Assembly (NCBI RefSeq): GCF_021018895.1
Contig: NC_079376.1
Coordinates: 18,760,001 to 18,824,000 of the forward strand
Direction of reading: 5' to 3'
DNA length: 64,000 nt
Source: Seriola aureovittata
Taxonomy: Eukaryota; Chordata; Actinopteri; Carangiformes; Carangidae
Part shown: positions 11,831 to 51,800 of the stretch, one piece after another
Position numbering within the stretch: the first letter of the stretch is position 1
Layout: the number at the start of each line of letters is the position of its first letter
Made by a program: the position numbers and the translations under genes
The notes under the pieces: generated by a model
Seen by the model: only the letters and a program-made list of their open reading frames with translations
Told to the model about the DNA's origin: nothing
Database searches by the model: none

Positions 11831-13730
11831 TGTGTTGGAGAATAATGCTGCATCTTTGTCAGCTTTATTCTACTACACAGCATCTGAGTGTTGCACACAG
11901 GTACAGGCTGACAGAGGGGACCCCAGGGAGCAAAAAAATGGAACATGGAATTTATCAGCATCGGTCCCATCCATTGAATTATTCAGGTTGTTAAAGTAAT
12001 CCTGTCTGTACAGCTAGTGGGGCATCCTGTCCCTGGTCAGCCATCCAGATGGCAGCGGTGTGTAGGTGTCAGTGAAGGCCTTGTGACACACGCTGTGCAG
12101 ATTGCAAGGCACGTGTGCAGCCGAGCAGCCACAGCAACTCTCTACACCTTCCAACTATGCTTTTCCCCAGCAGAGTCATGATCCATTTCAGTAGTAGGGA
12201 GAATTGAGTGTTTATCTGACATGCCTCACAGTTCCTCTGCAGCTGTGTAGGGTATTGTCTAAACAGACTGCAAACAAAAGACTCCTAGAGATGGAAGTCA
12301 TGCGTGTCATTTACAAAATCCCCGAGCCTCATTTCACCTGCTCAGCTAAACAGTCTAACAGACTGCTCCTACATTGATGCATAGACAAATATAAACATAA
12401 TCTAATATCTAAGCCGTTACCAGTTCAGTTGTTTTCTTACACAAGTTGCTGACACAACAGTAAATGCATTTTCCTGAAACCATGTTGGGTGAATTTTGCA
12501 GGATGATTGTCTTTCTTGGGCAAATGTCAATGTCTCCACAGTAAAACTGCAAAAATATTGCTTTTTTTTTTATGGAGAAAAGTCTGACAGGTAAAGCCTG
12601 GTGAAGTCTGTGGTTCATATGTATTATTCACCAAGGAAAAATCCTGTCTGCCTGGATTTTGTAAACCTGTTTCTTTTAAGAAAAAAAAAAAAAGAATTAC
12701 TTTGACTTTTTGGTTTAAAATATCTCATATTCTGTTTTGAATGTCACCACTTAGTACTGTTGTTCCAAATTAAGATCAAACGCTTTTGTGGAAAATATGT
12801 AATATTTTATTTAAGCATACACAAGTAAGCATACACCATATTCTTCATAATAGAAGTTGTGTAACCTTGTGCATAATAGTTAAACCATGCTAGCCCTCAT
12901 TAAGCAATCACTGCTGTACACTTCATACAATGAATATAAACATGATAGCACTAATAAAGCAGTTCATTTTTCTAAACCATGCTTCTTTGTCAATCTCATT
13001 CCTATATTTCAATATGTCCATAACGAAATAGTCCAACGTCTCTCTACCATTACAACACTGAGTTTCAGTTTCTGGGCATGTTGCTAGTCTAATACAAAAT
13101 ACACATTGTGTAAGTTGTTTTGAAAAATTGTCTCTTTACTGCCTGGGTGTCTCATCACAAAATAGTCCATTACAGCTACCAAGCGTATTTTTCAGGCATT
13201 GTATGGTACACACAGTAGCTTGAGAAAACACCTTGGGCGTCTGACACTGAAAGTAAGTCCTCTGTGTGTTAGAGTGGGTTGTCACCACAGGGCTCAAGTG
13301 GAATGTTGAGTTCTTACAGTCGTCACCATTAGTCGAGTGTGATTAAAGGAAAGAGTTTTCATCTGCGGATTGCAGGTGTACACGTAACCTGTTCTGAACA
13401 GAAGCATCCATTGTGGCTGGATGTCCTCACACCAATAAACAACTTGAATCCAAACGATCAATTTGTTTCTTTAGCAGTAGGAGCAGGCCATGTATGGCTG
13501 ACTGAGCAAATGCCAGCAGTAATGGAATATGCACTCTAATTAGATACCCAGATATCTTCCATTGATCCACACAACATGTGAGACCCATTTCTGTTTATCC
13601 TTGGCAAACTCACTTCTGTGTTAAAACAAATGATGCTCCACAGCTGTTTACCATCATACTGAGGCTGCTGGATTCTCTACAGGAGAGCTCACTCAAACGC
13701 ATTGATTGTATGGAGAAGCTGCAACCCTAA
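11831..13730. other. intergenic, no gene recognised
   Basis: No supportable exon or element on either strand. A+T content is moderate to high and there are short poly-A runs near 12680. Confidence 0.5.
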
Positions 13731-13732
13731 AT

Positions 13733-13955
13733 GAGTAGTTCAGCATTTTGGGAAACGTGCTTATTTATTTCTTTTGTTAAGAATTTGATGAGAGGATCAA
13801 TATGTCTCTCATATGAGCTGTGTTGCTCCAGCCAGCTGCTGGTTGTAGCTTCATATTTATGGTATGGATATGAAAGTGGTATTGATCGTCTCATCTAACT
13901 GCAAAAAAAAAAAAAGTGTAATTCCCAAAATGTCACAGTATTCTTTCAACAGTGA
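13733..13955. repeat. foldback-type dispersed repeat, internally deleted copy
   Basis: The left end has GTTCAGCATTTTGGGAAACG and the right end ATTCCCAAAATGTCACAGTA, which are inverted versions of each other. Internal phrases (CAGCTGCTGGTTGTAGCTTC, ATGAAAGTGGTATTGATCG) are shared in decayed form with copies at 23400-23900 and 25340-25640. Confidence 0.7.
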
Positions 13956-16900
13956 AGTTGAACAACAACCTGCCACACGAGTGAAAGTTCACAATAGCCC
14001 TACATTTAAATTAATAATAAGAAATAAATTATTTACAGTGTAAACATGGGAGTGTACTATAATCTGAAGATGATGATACACTAAACTATTCAGTCAAATC
14101 TGTGACAGCTTTGAAAGTAAACCTTATGTTTCTAGCTGAGGTTTTACTCATTTAAGTGACTGGGGTGGAGGAAAGTAAATAAAGACTGCCTACAGGGAAT
14201 GCTGTTGAGAAATATATTGCTGGCAAACTTAAGGCATGGCCCTAGTTCAAAGAAATCATCCGGGGAGACAATCATCATTATCCGTTGCTGTGTGGATGGA
14301 TGCGTATCGATTGGAGAGCCTGCTACCGGTGCAGTGCTCCTGGGGAAAAAATGGATTCAGCCTTCAGCCGCAGAAGTTGTGGGTGAAGTGCTGATCACTC
14401 TGGGTAATGCAGCAGAACACTGTTTGGAGGCTTCACCAAGTTTGTCCTGGCAACAGCTTAAACGTCTGGGTTAATCAGTCAGAAAGGCCCCTCTCCTTCT
14501 CCCTTTTTACCACTCTGTGACTTTCAGAAACATTTTAAACCCACTCTTGGCTCTGACATGAGTCTGTGCTTATTGGAGGAGCGCAATCTTGAGCTTTTCC
14601 TGTCTTATTAAGAGTGGAAGACGAGGGAGAGAGGGAGGTAGGGAGTGATAAAAGCCTGCCGTTGCATTAGTCATCATTCTACCCACTCCACTCAACTGTA
14701 CCCTTCTCTGCTCACTCTTAACCACCTTTACTGGCTCTCTCCACTACACACTATGGGAGTTGTGACCTGTTACGTTTGTGTGCACACATGTATTTGTCTG
14801 TTTACAATAAGTGAATTGCCAGTGCACCGCAAAATGAGATGGAACAATAGTGTTTATCACTCTGCCTGTCAATAGAGATTTCCAGCTGAATGGCTGTTAA
14901 ACATTACGTTTGGATGATTAAGATCCAGCACTTTTTTAAAAATCATTTCCCTCATCAAAGAGTCTTTTCTTATTGCACATAAACAGCACAATGACATGAT
15001 GTAATAGAAATACATTAACAGTAGAGGAGTGCTACGAAAAAGCTCATAATAACAGGACTTTTACAGCTGTGTATTAACATAAAAATCACTTATATCTAAC
15101 AAGCAGCAGTGCTTTCTTAAAGTATGAGTCTATACATTTTCCATATTAGTCATGTTTTAATAAAAGGCTCTCTAAAGTGACACCAGCAAACAAGAATGAA
15201 ATATAAAATGTATGTACACATTAAAAGCCAACCATCTCAGCTCGGTCTAAACGTCAACAATCTGTAATGTTTCCTTTTACTTTGCACACACGTTTAAATA
15301 TTATGTGAAAGGTAAAGCATATGATACAAATGTGAGATATGAGGCCTTCCATCTTATTAGCTAAATCATAACATATAATTATTTTTAAGGCAGTACTACT
15401 GAGTTTGAATCAGCCCTCAAATACACCATTTGCTAAGTTCCCCTACAGTATACAGAGCACAGTACCGTATGGCCACAGTTGATCCCTTATCATTATGTTC
15501 AGCTTCTTCATCATGGAGTTTGACACAAATATTGACTTTGAATTGAGAAAAAAAAGTCTTGAGAGAAGCCCTTCGGTCTTGGTGACATCTGTTCAGGATG
15601 TCATAAAGAAGTCTTAGGGTTGAAGATTGGGCCCATAAAAAGTTTTTTTTTTTTTTTTTCCATGCTCGCCATCACAAACCAAAGTTTTTACAACAGCGCT
15701 GAAATACTTTGCTCTGAAAGTTCAGGAGAGGGATCACTTGCAAACTCAAAGGCTCAGGGTTAATTCCCTCATATTTGTTGTTCAGTTTGTTCATCTGTCG
15801 GAACGTTGCATGCTGGGAGGTCGAGTTCTGGACGAAGAGGCTACAGAGTTTGAGTCCTTGCTTCCGTACTCCATTGAGAGCTGTTATTGCTGATATAAGG
15901 GATCTCTTTAGTCCACTTCTCTGTAGACATCCATAGAGTCCAGCCCCTTTAAAAGTTCATTAATTAGATGAATGCACTACATTATGGCAGTTCCTTTTCC
16001 TTTTCAGAAATGCTTTGAAATTCATCACCCTCAAAGAGAAAGACACAAGGAAATACTAAAGGGCTTATCCTGGACGTGGAATGTAACATTTCAGAAATCT
16101 ATAATAAAAGCATGAAATAAGTAAGAGATCATCAAAAAGCAAGTGTGACCAAAATGTTTTGGACTTGACTGTGTATGTGCCTTCAGATGAGAGATGCCTT
16201 TCAATATGACTTAATGATTTTCGCCTTTTCTGACAATATTGGGTGATTGAGCTGTGGTGTTGAGCCGAGTGATCCATCTAAAGCTGCTCTGGCGTCATCG
16301 AAGCACATCTGAGAAATGGCTCCTAAATTGGCCAGGTGGAGTCTGGATTCCCTGAGGGGGGAAAACGAGCTCGACAGAATGAAAACATTTCCCACAGGGC
16401 GGCAAAGAGTTTCTGCCCGAAGGGTGGATCTGAATTAAGAAACAAAAAAAAAAAAAGAAAAAGCGATACCAGAACAACAGGACTGTTCTGGTGGCACCTT
16501 GTTAAAAAAATCAAACAAGTAAAACTACAGTGATACAGTTGAATCATCTACAGTATTTCTTAAAGTATAAAACAGGATGTTATGAAGAAAATAACATGTT
16601 GAAGATGAGATTAAGGTACAGAAAGTGGATGTATCTCAGTGCCACCCAGTAATGGGAAATGTCCAGGTTTGTGGTTGTTGATAACGCACTTGAAGACGGC
16701 GAGAAAAAAGAGGTGACAGAGGGAGAGAGAGTGAAAAGGTCTCTGGCTCTGTTTATCGGCTTTGGTCCCTGGGGTTGGTTTATCTGCAGTCCCTCCACCG
16801 CCGGAGCCATTTGGCCCTAATCTCTGCTGCCCTGTGGTACGGTGTTCATTGAGCACAGTGCAGCCACTCAACTCCCGCTACAGTCTCTCCGCTGCTGACT

Positions 16901-17110
16901 CTGCTCTCAGACCAGCACAGGCCAGGTCGCGCCTGACCCCCGGAGTCCCGCGGCTGCGCTTCAGCACCAGGCTCCGTGCCAAAGGAGAGTAGGTGCTGCC
17001 GAGGGGCCCAGAGTCCCAGCCTCATCCTGACAAGCAGATGGGCTTAAAAGGGGGCCCGCTTGTTTGTGAGAACACAAAGTCTTTTAGATAAAGAGAAGAC
17101 GTCCTGGCAG
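13956..17110 (-). other. FNDC5: presumed long FNDC5 3' UTR and intergenic sequence
   Basis: There is no competing gene between the FNDC5 stop codons and the foldback repeat. On the - strand an ATTAAA hexamer lies near 15155, and other polyadenylation sites are possible. A GC-rich patch at about 16760-17040 stands out against AT-rich flanks. Extent of the UTR is inferred only. Confidence 0.35.
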
Positions 17111-43740
<26,630 letters not shown>

Positions 43741-44250
43741 CTTTCAAACGCTCGGACGACGTGCGGTCCCATTTACTCTGCCCGGGGGTGCTGTGTTGTG
43801 CTGCTCAGCATTCACGTCAGTTCATGCGTATAGTCTCGACTGGGAAAAGGGACAGCGACAGTCTGTCAGGGGCTTTTCAGCACCTCGGACAGCGCTTCAG
43901 CGACACCTCCGCTCATTCAACAGCCTCCACTGTCCCCGAGCAACCGGCAGCCAGCGACCAGCGACCGGCCACTGAGCATCAGTATTGACTGGTGTCGAGC
44001 CTGGCGCTGTTGATATGCGTCGTCGGTCCTCCAACTGTGCTCCAAAACCCTGCTTCTGCTGCTGCCGCCGCCGCTACTGCTACTGCTGTTGCTGCTGCTG
44101 CTCCTGATGCCGGAGGTGGTGCTCAGCACCGCTCGGCTGCTGCAGACAGGGTGAACGTGCTGGCTTTGTATATGAGCGCCTGGTCTGTCGCTGCCTGCCA
44201 CACTGACTCCTGAAGGCGTGACACTGAGAGAGGGAGTCAACAAGACCCGG
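43741..44250 (-). promoter_or_regulatory. FNDC5: FNDC5 5' UTR and GC-rich promoter
   Basis: GC-rich, CpG-containing sequence lies directly upstream of the signal-peptide exon, in sharp contrast with flanking AT-rich DNA. It includes an imperfect trinucleotide repeat of GCT/GCC units (44045-44102), which reads CAG/CGG on the sense strand. No clear TATAAA was found. Transcription start not determined. Confidence 0.55.
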
Positions 44251-45570
44251 CCGAATAATTGGTAAAATATAAAAATCTATAAAATTAGATGTAAAATGAA
44301 ACTTTCTGTATGCCACTGTTTTCTATACTTCAACAGTTATGGCCTACTTTTAGATAAGTAGCAGCCTTTGGCCAATTTTTCGATCCTACTCCCTTGCCAT
44401 CCCACACATTAGGAAACACACTGCAAACACACAAAACAGCCATCAACAATACCAGCTGAGATCATCCAGGACTTCTCCCAGAAGCACAACAACGAGGGAC
44501 AGATCATCTAATCAAGTGCAAGCTTGTCACCAAAAGCCCCCTTCTTCCCCTCTCTCATCCCCCTGCTTCACTTGCCCACTTGGTGAGCCAGTACGCTGAA
44601 TTACTGCTGCCTACTCGTCGATTAAATATGCATACACTTGCCCACGCAAACAGTCGCCTGTGCAAAGACAAAGTCTCTGTGGTGCTGCTTTGAACTTGCT
44701 TTTTTTTTACCACTTCAAAAACAAACACGTGCCTCTTGACTTCACCACCGAGTTGACCCTCCTGCTCACAGTGTTTTCCAGCAGCACCGAGAGCGCACGA
44801 GGAAGCGAGTAGAGAAATGGATAAAGTCTGAATACAATACCTGATGGTTTCCCTGCAGCGCGCTGTGGACGTGGGGCTCTCAGGGATGTGGGTGTGTGTG
44901 GGAGTGTCAGTCCCAAGTCAGGAGACCAGCACAGTCCCCTAACTGTGTCCCCAAGAAATGTTTTCCTCACCCCGCTGTGCACCTCGATTCATAGTCCGCT
45001 GCCTCTGACGTGCTTCAGAGGAACACTGTTGGTGGTGGTGGAGGGGTTATTGTGCTGTTTATTTGCATGCTTCACTCTCCTGCAGGCTACTGCTCTCTCC
45101 CAACGTTGTTTGTGCGTAATTGTAAGTGTGAGAGTGGGAGAGTTTGTAGAGACACAGAAGGAGGCAAACACCTCTATCACCACCATACTGTATCCTTGAG
45201 CAGCAGTCATTTTACATGAGTTAAAGTAACAATACCACACTGTGAAATTACTCCTTTACAATTAAAAGTAGCAACATGTAGTTGAGTAGCCTACTTGATG
45301 CAGGAAGTGTCTCTTGTTAGTGTTTTACTGTTAATCATAATAAATGTTACTACAGTAAAAAGTACAATATTTTAGGTATGAAGTCGCACGGCACAGAAAT
45401 AGGCTGTTCAAATAAAGTACACAAAAGAAAACAAAGTACCTCATGCTGTTTTTTTTTTTTTTTTTTAAGTACAGTACTTGATAAAATGCACTTATCGGCA
45501 CTCATATTTTCATTTTTTGAACAAGTTTTGTGTGAGCAAGTGCAGCAAAATTTTGCTCTTGACTGAGGCT
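44251..45570. other. intergenic upstream of FNDC5
   Basis: A second moderately GC-rich patch at 44840-45080 has a possible - strand donor (ACCATCAG then GTATTG at about 44843). It might be an alternative first exon, but nothing confirms it. Confidence 0.3.
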
Positions 45571-45579
45571 TGCACTGTT

Positions 45580-46450
45580 ATAACCAGACTAAAATGTAGT
45601 TGCAGCGAGTTCTGGAAATAGATCAGTAGTAACATTTTCACAACATATTGTACACAGAGCACTTTGGCTCCTCTGGGCTGTGGTGTTCCCCAAGGCGCCA
45701 CCCTCAGCCCCTTCTTGTTCTGTGTATACATGCTGCCACTGGGACATATCATCCATAAGCACAATATTCAGAGCCACTATAATGTAGATAACATGTTAAT
45801 TTATGTCCCATTAAAAACTGGGAAAAAGGTGAAGAAGGCAACGTTCATCAGTTACCATCTTGTCTGTCAGAAGTAAATTGTTGGATATCTCAAAACCTTT
45901 TCCAGATAAATTAAAACAAATCTAAAATCATTCAATCATCAATGGTTTAACTCTATTCCATAAAAACATCTTGGTTTCTTGTTCTACAAATGTAAAACCT
46001 GTATATAATATCTGAAAAACAAGTACAAAAGTATCTTTTTTTTTTTTTTATATCAACAGAAAAGCGCCTCAAAAATCATGTCTTTTCTCTCTTGGCCTGA
46101 TCACGAGAACATCACACATGCTTTTATATCATCTTGGTTAGATTACTGTAATTCAATGTATTCAAGGTTAAGATAAAAATACTATCTTACAACGTTAGTT
46201 AGTAAAAAATGCAGCTGCTCGGCTTTTAACAAATACTGGAAGATCATATCTCTCCTGTGTTAGCCTCTCTGGTCTGGTTCCCAGTCAGTTTTAGTGGTGT
46301 CTATAGGATTTTTACTGATTACCTTCACGGTTTAGCTCCCAGTTATAGTGCTAATTTCTGATGCTACTCTTTAAAACAAAACTGTTAAAATAGTATTTCA
46401 TGTTTGTGATTCTGCAGAATCCTTGAAAAGTTTAAGGGGACCCTAAAGTA
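45580..46450 (+). mobile_element. LINE (non-LTR retrotransposon) fossil
   Basis: A reverse transcriptase remnant reads GCGVPQGATLSPFLFCVYML followed by a degraded aspartate-motif region (YNVDNMLIY, where YADDTQLY is usual). Further along, broken frames give FISSWLDYCN, KNAAARLLT-like and HGLAPSY, the usual C-terminal landmarks of this type of element. Stops and deletions show it is dead. The clade is not assigned. Confidence 0.8.
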
Positions 46451-48790
46451 AAAACCTCTCCCAGGACCAGGTATTTTCTTCACTCGCTGTTGTGAGCTTG
46501 TGTGAACATGAAAATCAACAGGTGTTTAGGGCGTCAGTCATGAGTACTGAAGTGCGGAGAAGTTCCGGCTGATATTCAGACTGAGCAAAGACAAGGAATT
46601 AGAATAACACCTTTTTGTCTCTGTAGATGTTTTATGTTTGGGAAAATGGAACCAAAAATACAGGAACTGACTCACTTATGTCTTCTTTTGAGGAAATAGA
46701 AATGTGATATGTGCCTGAAACTCAAAGGTCATAAAAGTCATGTTTTTGACTTTTATGTAACTTGATAAATGGAGTTTGAAGTTCAAACTTTTTAACACTA
46801 TGACAAATAAAGTTGGAGCATGTAATTAAAGATTAAGGCAATAGGAATTAACCTGTATTGAAGGTTTCATTGGCTTATAAGTAATGACCACATTCACAAA
46901 CTGGTGCTAAAAAATCTGAGCCCCTATCGAAAAGAGGAACTATCAAGTACTGACGATATCTTTATTAAATGAACTAATCATGTTTATCACCCCCGTCTCA
47001 TTAAACCCATAATTGAGAATCCAATCCAGCAGCCACCACATACTTACAAAACAGTGAAGGAGGTAAAATGGATCAGAAGAAGGTGAGGTATACAGCCATA
47101 TGTTGGAATGCTACCCTGTGTGTGTAATGGCTTGCATTTCATAGGCCACGTGAAGGCTTGGTTGAAACCAACCCTCTGTAAAAAATAAAATAAATAAAAT
47201 AAAAAATGTTTTAATGTTTCTTGTGAGAGAGAAGCATGTGAATTTAAGGCCACTAGACTAGCAGGAGGACCAAAGGGACACTGCATGTGCATTAGCCTAA
47301 GTTTGAGCAAATACATTTAATTAGCAGAATACAGTGACATTAACAGAAATGCTTTGCCACTCGTAATAATATCGCTTTGATTACTACATGTCTAAATATT
47401 TTTTTAATCAGTGACACATCTGCTGCCAAATAAGGTAAAACTTTTATTGGTATAATCATGTGCTCGTTTATCCCCAATTATCATGATCCCCAGAAGTTCC
47501 ATAACACCGGGGAACACAGAGAACAGGAACCTAAACGTGCCTGTGTATTAAAGGTAACACTGAACAGCGTATTGCTGAAATCTGTACGAGAAAGTATCCA
47601 GTGACAAGATGTGGAGGGAATAGATGGTATCAGCCAAATGACAACTGATGCATGAAGATCACCGGCAACGTTTGAGCTTTGCAAATGCAGAAGTGAGACA
47701 CACACGCACACACACACACACACACACACAAGAGTAGAGACACTAAACCTCATCCTTTTCAGACAGTCATGGTGAAATGTATATGTATATCATTTTTGTT
47801 CTTATTTCCGTTTATTTCAGCAAAACAGTCGATAGATGCAGATCTGGTGTCAGTACACAAGAATGGGGAAAAGGACAAAGTGCTGTGTTTGATGTTCAGG
47901 GAAAGTGTGTACAGGGTGGCATTTTGGATGTGGGGCAAGAGAGGTCGGGTGAGTACTGAAAGCCTATATTCAAACAGAAAGCATCTGAGTGAGTGGATTG
48001 AGAGTTGATGGACGGAGCAGTGGAAACAAATGAGTGAAAGAACAATGGTAATTGTTTCTTATACTCACTTGACTGGCTTTGTCTTTCTAGAGTGGATTTC
48101 AAAGGGGTGATAAAAGTGGACCCCAGACAGTCAGCAGATGGGGCAGAGGCCAGCAATACACCTGGTTATTCAGGGAGCACTGAGAGAGAGAGAGAGAGAG
48201 CTATAAGGAGGAGATTGTATAACTCTACAGGATGAAGAAAATAATTTGAATTACTTTTTTGTACATTAAAAAAGCTTGTTAGCTAAATAGCCAGCAAATT
48301 ATAGCCTTAGGTTAGCCTTTGAGTAAGATGCCTAGATGCCTAGCTGTGCTAACTATGCTAACAGAAGTGTATGTTTTCCAGTTATTAAACTGGCAGCAAG
48401 TTTCAGCTCCAGAACGCTCCACAGAAATGAATATGAATCACACTTTTCCTGACTGATAACCAAATGTGCTGTACAGTAGAGGAGCACATACAACTGAGGT
48501 AAATTTACTTCATCCATTTTGAGCCCAAGTAGCAAAAAGACAACCCACTGAACTGTCAACAATTTCCACAGTGAGGGGGACTCTCAGAGATCTCTCAAAG
48601 GCCTGGGCCAACAGAATGTTAATAGTCTTTAAATTCAGCACTCAGCAAACACATAAAAGGAGTCAGCCCAAGCGAGTAATTTGCTTCTGGAAATTGGCGG
48701 CACTGATACCTTACAGTTTTCTACATTAAACATCGATCAAGCAGAAAATCAGCAATACATCTAATGTCTTTATTGCCATTCTAGTTCATC
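46451..48790. other. intergenic, no gene recognised
   Basis: Contains a small CA microsatellite at 47698-47730 and an AAATA-rich stretch near 47185. Open frames are short and without recognisable domains. Confidence 0.5.

Positions 48791-48794
<4 letters not shown>

Positions 48795-48827
<33 letters not shown>
48795..48827. repeat. (TG)n microsatellite
   Basis: Pure TG run. Confidence 0.95.
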
Positions 48828-48828
<1 letters not shown>

Positions 48829-51800
48829 AGTGTTTGTGTTTGCTCGGAGAAAAGGAATTGTATGGTCCCTGTAATGATTTTTCAGAAAGGGGATCATGGT
48901 GCCATGAAGTGGAACATTGGTCTAAAGTTGTAGAGGTTACGCTCAGCTTCTCCAGTGCTTTGAAGTGTCCCTTCTTCTAACACTGACTTTAGGAAGCTCA
49001 GATTGTGCAGCAGCTCACTGGTTATGTAATGAGGGAAAGCCTTGGGTCACACCTGATAGGTTAGTGATACATTGAAAGCAAGAGGTGATTTCACTGATTT
49101 GGTGAAGCACTCATGGTAATTAGATGTTTCGACCAAGCGGCACACAAACAAGACAATCTCAACAGTTGAAATTTACGTGCCTGTTTTTCTATTCAATATT
49201 GTTAACAGTGTCACACCTCAGTGGTACAAGCCTGTGACTTTTACAAGGATTTATCATGATTTTGTGCTGCCTGTCTTTCCTGTGCTGAAAGTCTCTCTCC
49301 TGCATCTTGCTGCACTCTGCCTGGACATCTTCACCTTTATGCTCTGCTTCCTTGCTGAAGAAGTTCAAAATGACAGTAAACTTATCAAATGTGCAATACA
49401 GAGGAACAATATAGAAAAACAACTTCTAATCTTCAAAATATTTACCATTAACTGACAATGACACACTCCAGTGACAAGGCAGAATCCTGTATTTCCCTGC
49501 CTCAATATGCTGCGTCAGACTTATCAATCTTACTGCGGATCTTGCACAGAGAACGCTACATCTTGTTTCCCAGAAAGGCAAACACACTAAGACGATAACT
49601 AAAGAGCAGAACAGAATTAAAAGGCTCAAGTATATTGTTACATGGTTAAGTCTAAATATATAAATTAAATAAATTTGAAACAGCAATACGGTGCAATAAA
49701 AGTCTAAAGAAAAAGTCTAGACATACAAGGTTGACTTACAATTGTGAGGGGGACCAGGGCAGTAACTGATTTGAGTTAATGAATCACTTTGCTGGTTTAC
49801 TTGCTTCTGCTGCCTCTTGGTGCTTATGAAGAAAGACCACAGAAGTAATTTTCTCATGCACTAGTTTCCACACATCTGTGCATGCAATATCATAACTGAT
49901 CCCAGAGCGGAGTCAAGCACAGCTTAACAAGAACACTTTGGCTATAGCTAGTCACCGGTCGAAGATTCCAGGATTATCCACAATGTGCAAACAATCCAAA
50001 AAAACAAAAAAACAAAAAACATGCTCTCCTCTCTGCTTGACAAGCCCAAGCCTCTGTCAACGGGACATGACCACACCCACGAAAAGGGCTGAAACAATAG
50101 ATGCTGCGACTGGTAATCCACCTAGCTTCCCCAGACAATAGCCTGTTCCTGCCACAAGTGGGCAGTAAATAAAAAACAAGATGAATGCTAACAGGTAATT
50201 CTGAGATTTATTTCTGAGATATCACTTCCACTTTGGTATAATTTTAATTGAGGTCTATTTTTAGCTTTGAATGGTCAAGCTTTGCTTGCTTTGCTTGCCC
50301 TGATGGTGCACCACTGGTCCAACCATTGACAAATGCGTGAAACACCTCAGCTTTCATCGTTTTCTTTTCTTCTGATTCCTCTACAGCCAGGTCATGAGTC
50401 CATGTCCCACCAACATATCCCTTAAAGCCTAGTTACAGGGTTTAAAACCGTCAAAAAAAATTCATAGCAAAATAACAAATTAAATTGAAATGAAGTGATT
50501 AGTGGATTAGTTTCTGTGGCCAACTAAATCAAATGTGAAACTTGAACATCTCAGTAATGGAATATGCTGCCTATAAAATACTGAAGATACAGCATGTATA
50601 TTTTAAAATCTGCGATGTAAATTCCCCCCATGTTGCTAAATCGATAGGATCTGAAATTGTATATTGTTAAGTATTCCCATTCAGCTTGGACATGTTTTCC
50701 GAATGCCCCAAGAGGAGCTGCAGGACATGGCTGGGAATAAAAACATCTTGGACATCTTGCTTAGTCGGCTGCCACCACAACAAATGTGGGTGGTGGTTGT
50801 GCAAAGGTCAGTAAAAAATCTCAGTCCTCAACCTCTGTTATGGTCCAAATATTCATTTTTAGTTGATATAAAACATAAAATCCTATGTATACTGCAGGTC
50901 AGGGGCATTAGCTCATGGTTGTTTGAGACAATTCAAACATTTTGTTATGCATTTAATTGGAAATTGCTGAGGCATTAAGCTCAACCATTATCATTTTTAG
51001 TCACAAAGTAAAAGCTCCATCTGACCAAGCACTATGGCCAGAGGATTATGAAAAAAAAAAAAGGCTCCAAAACAGTCCACAACCTGATTTAGCTTTTTTT
51101 TTTTTCCTTAAACACAGAATGAAATAGTAACTAGGACACCCTCGCATGAATATTTTACACGCACCAATATTTCCTGACGCGACATTGGAGCTTACCGGGA
51201 CTTTTCTGCCTTTCAAAATGAGTTTGGATTATGAGCTCTGGCAGGTCGCTCAGAGGTGAGGACCAGGACCAAGGGGGGATTTTTTAGAGATTGTGGGGTG
51301 GAAGCAAGGATTGAGGGAGCAGGAGGACAGGGACAGTGGTCTTTGTTCCTGTTTCAGCCTGATAGGATTGGGACTCTGGCCCAGGGAGAGGAGAAACAAC
51401 AAATACTGAGCTCTGGTGGCAGAGGAAGGTTTGACTAAACCTGGAAGAGAAAGAGAAGAATTATAATTCACACATGGAATAAGTTCAAAAAACTTTTCTA
51501 CAGTCTCTCTCTCCCCTGGTATAGTTTGAAAATTTTGATTGGCACCCACTGTTGACAGGTTAGAAGCAATGAATGTGCTGTTCCTGCTTGCACGTGAGCA
51601 ACTGTAGCTCTTGGATGATTGAGTTCCTGCTCATAATCCCATTACAGCGCTGCAGATTCAGGGTTCATTTGTATCTTTGTGCGAAGACACGCTCCTGTCT
51701 GAAAACAGGGTAAATCTGAACTGGCAGCAGCTCACTGATTCAAAGCTTCTTACGGGAGAACATGGAAGATGAAGCTTTTAAAGTGACCGAAAATTAAACT

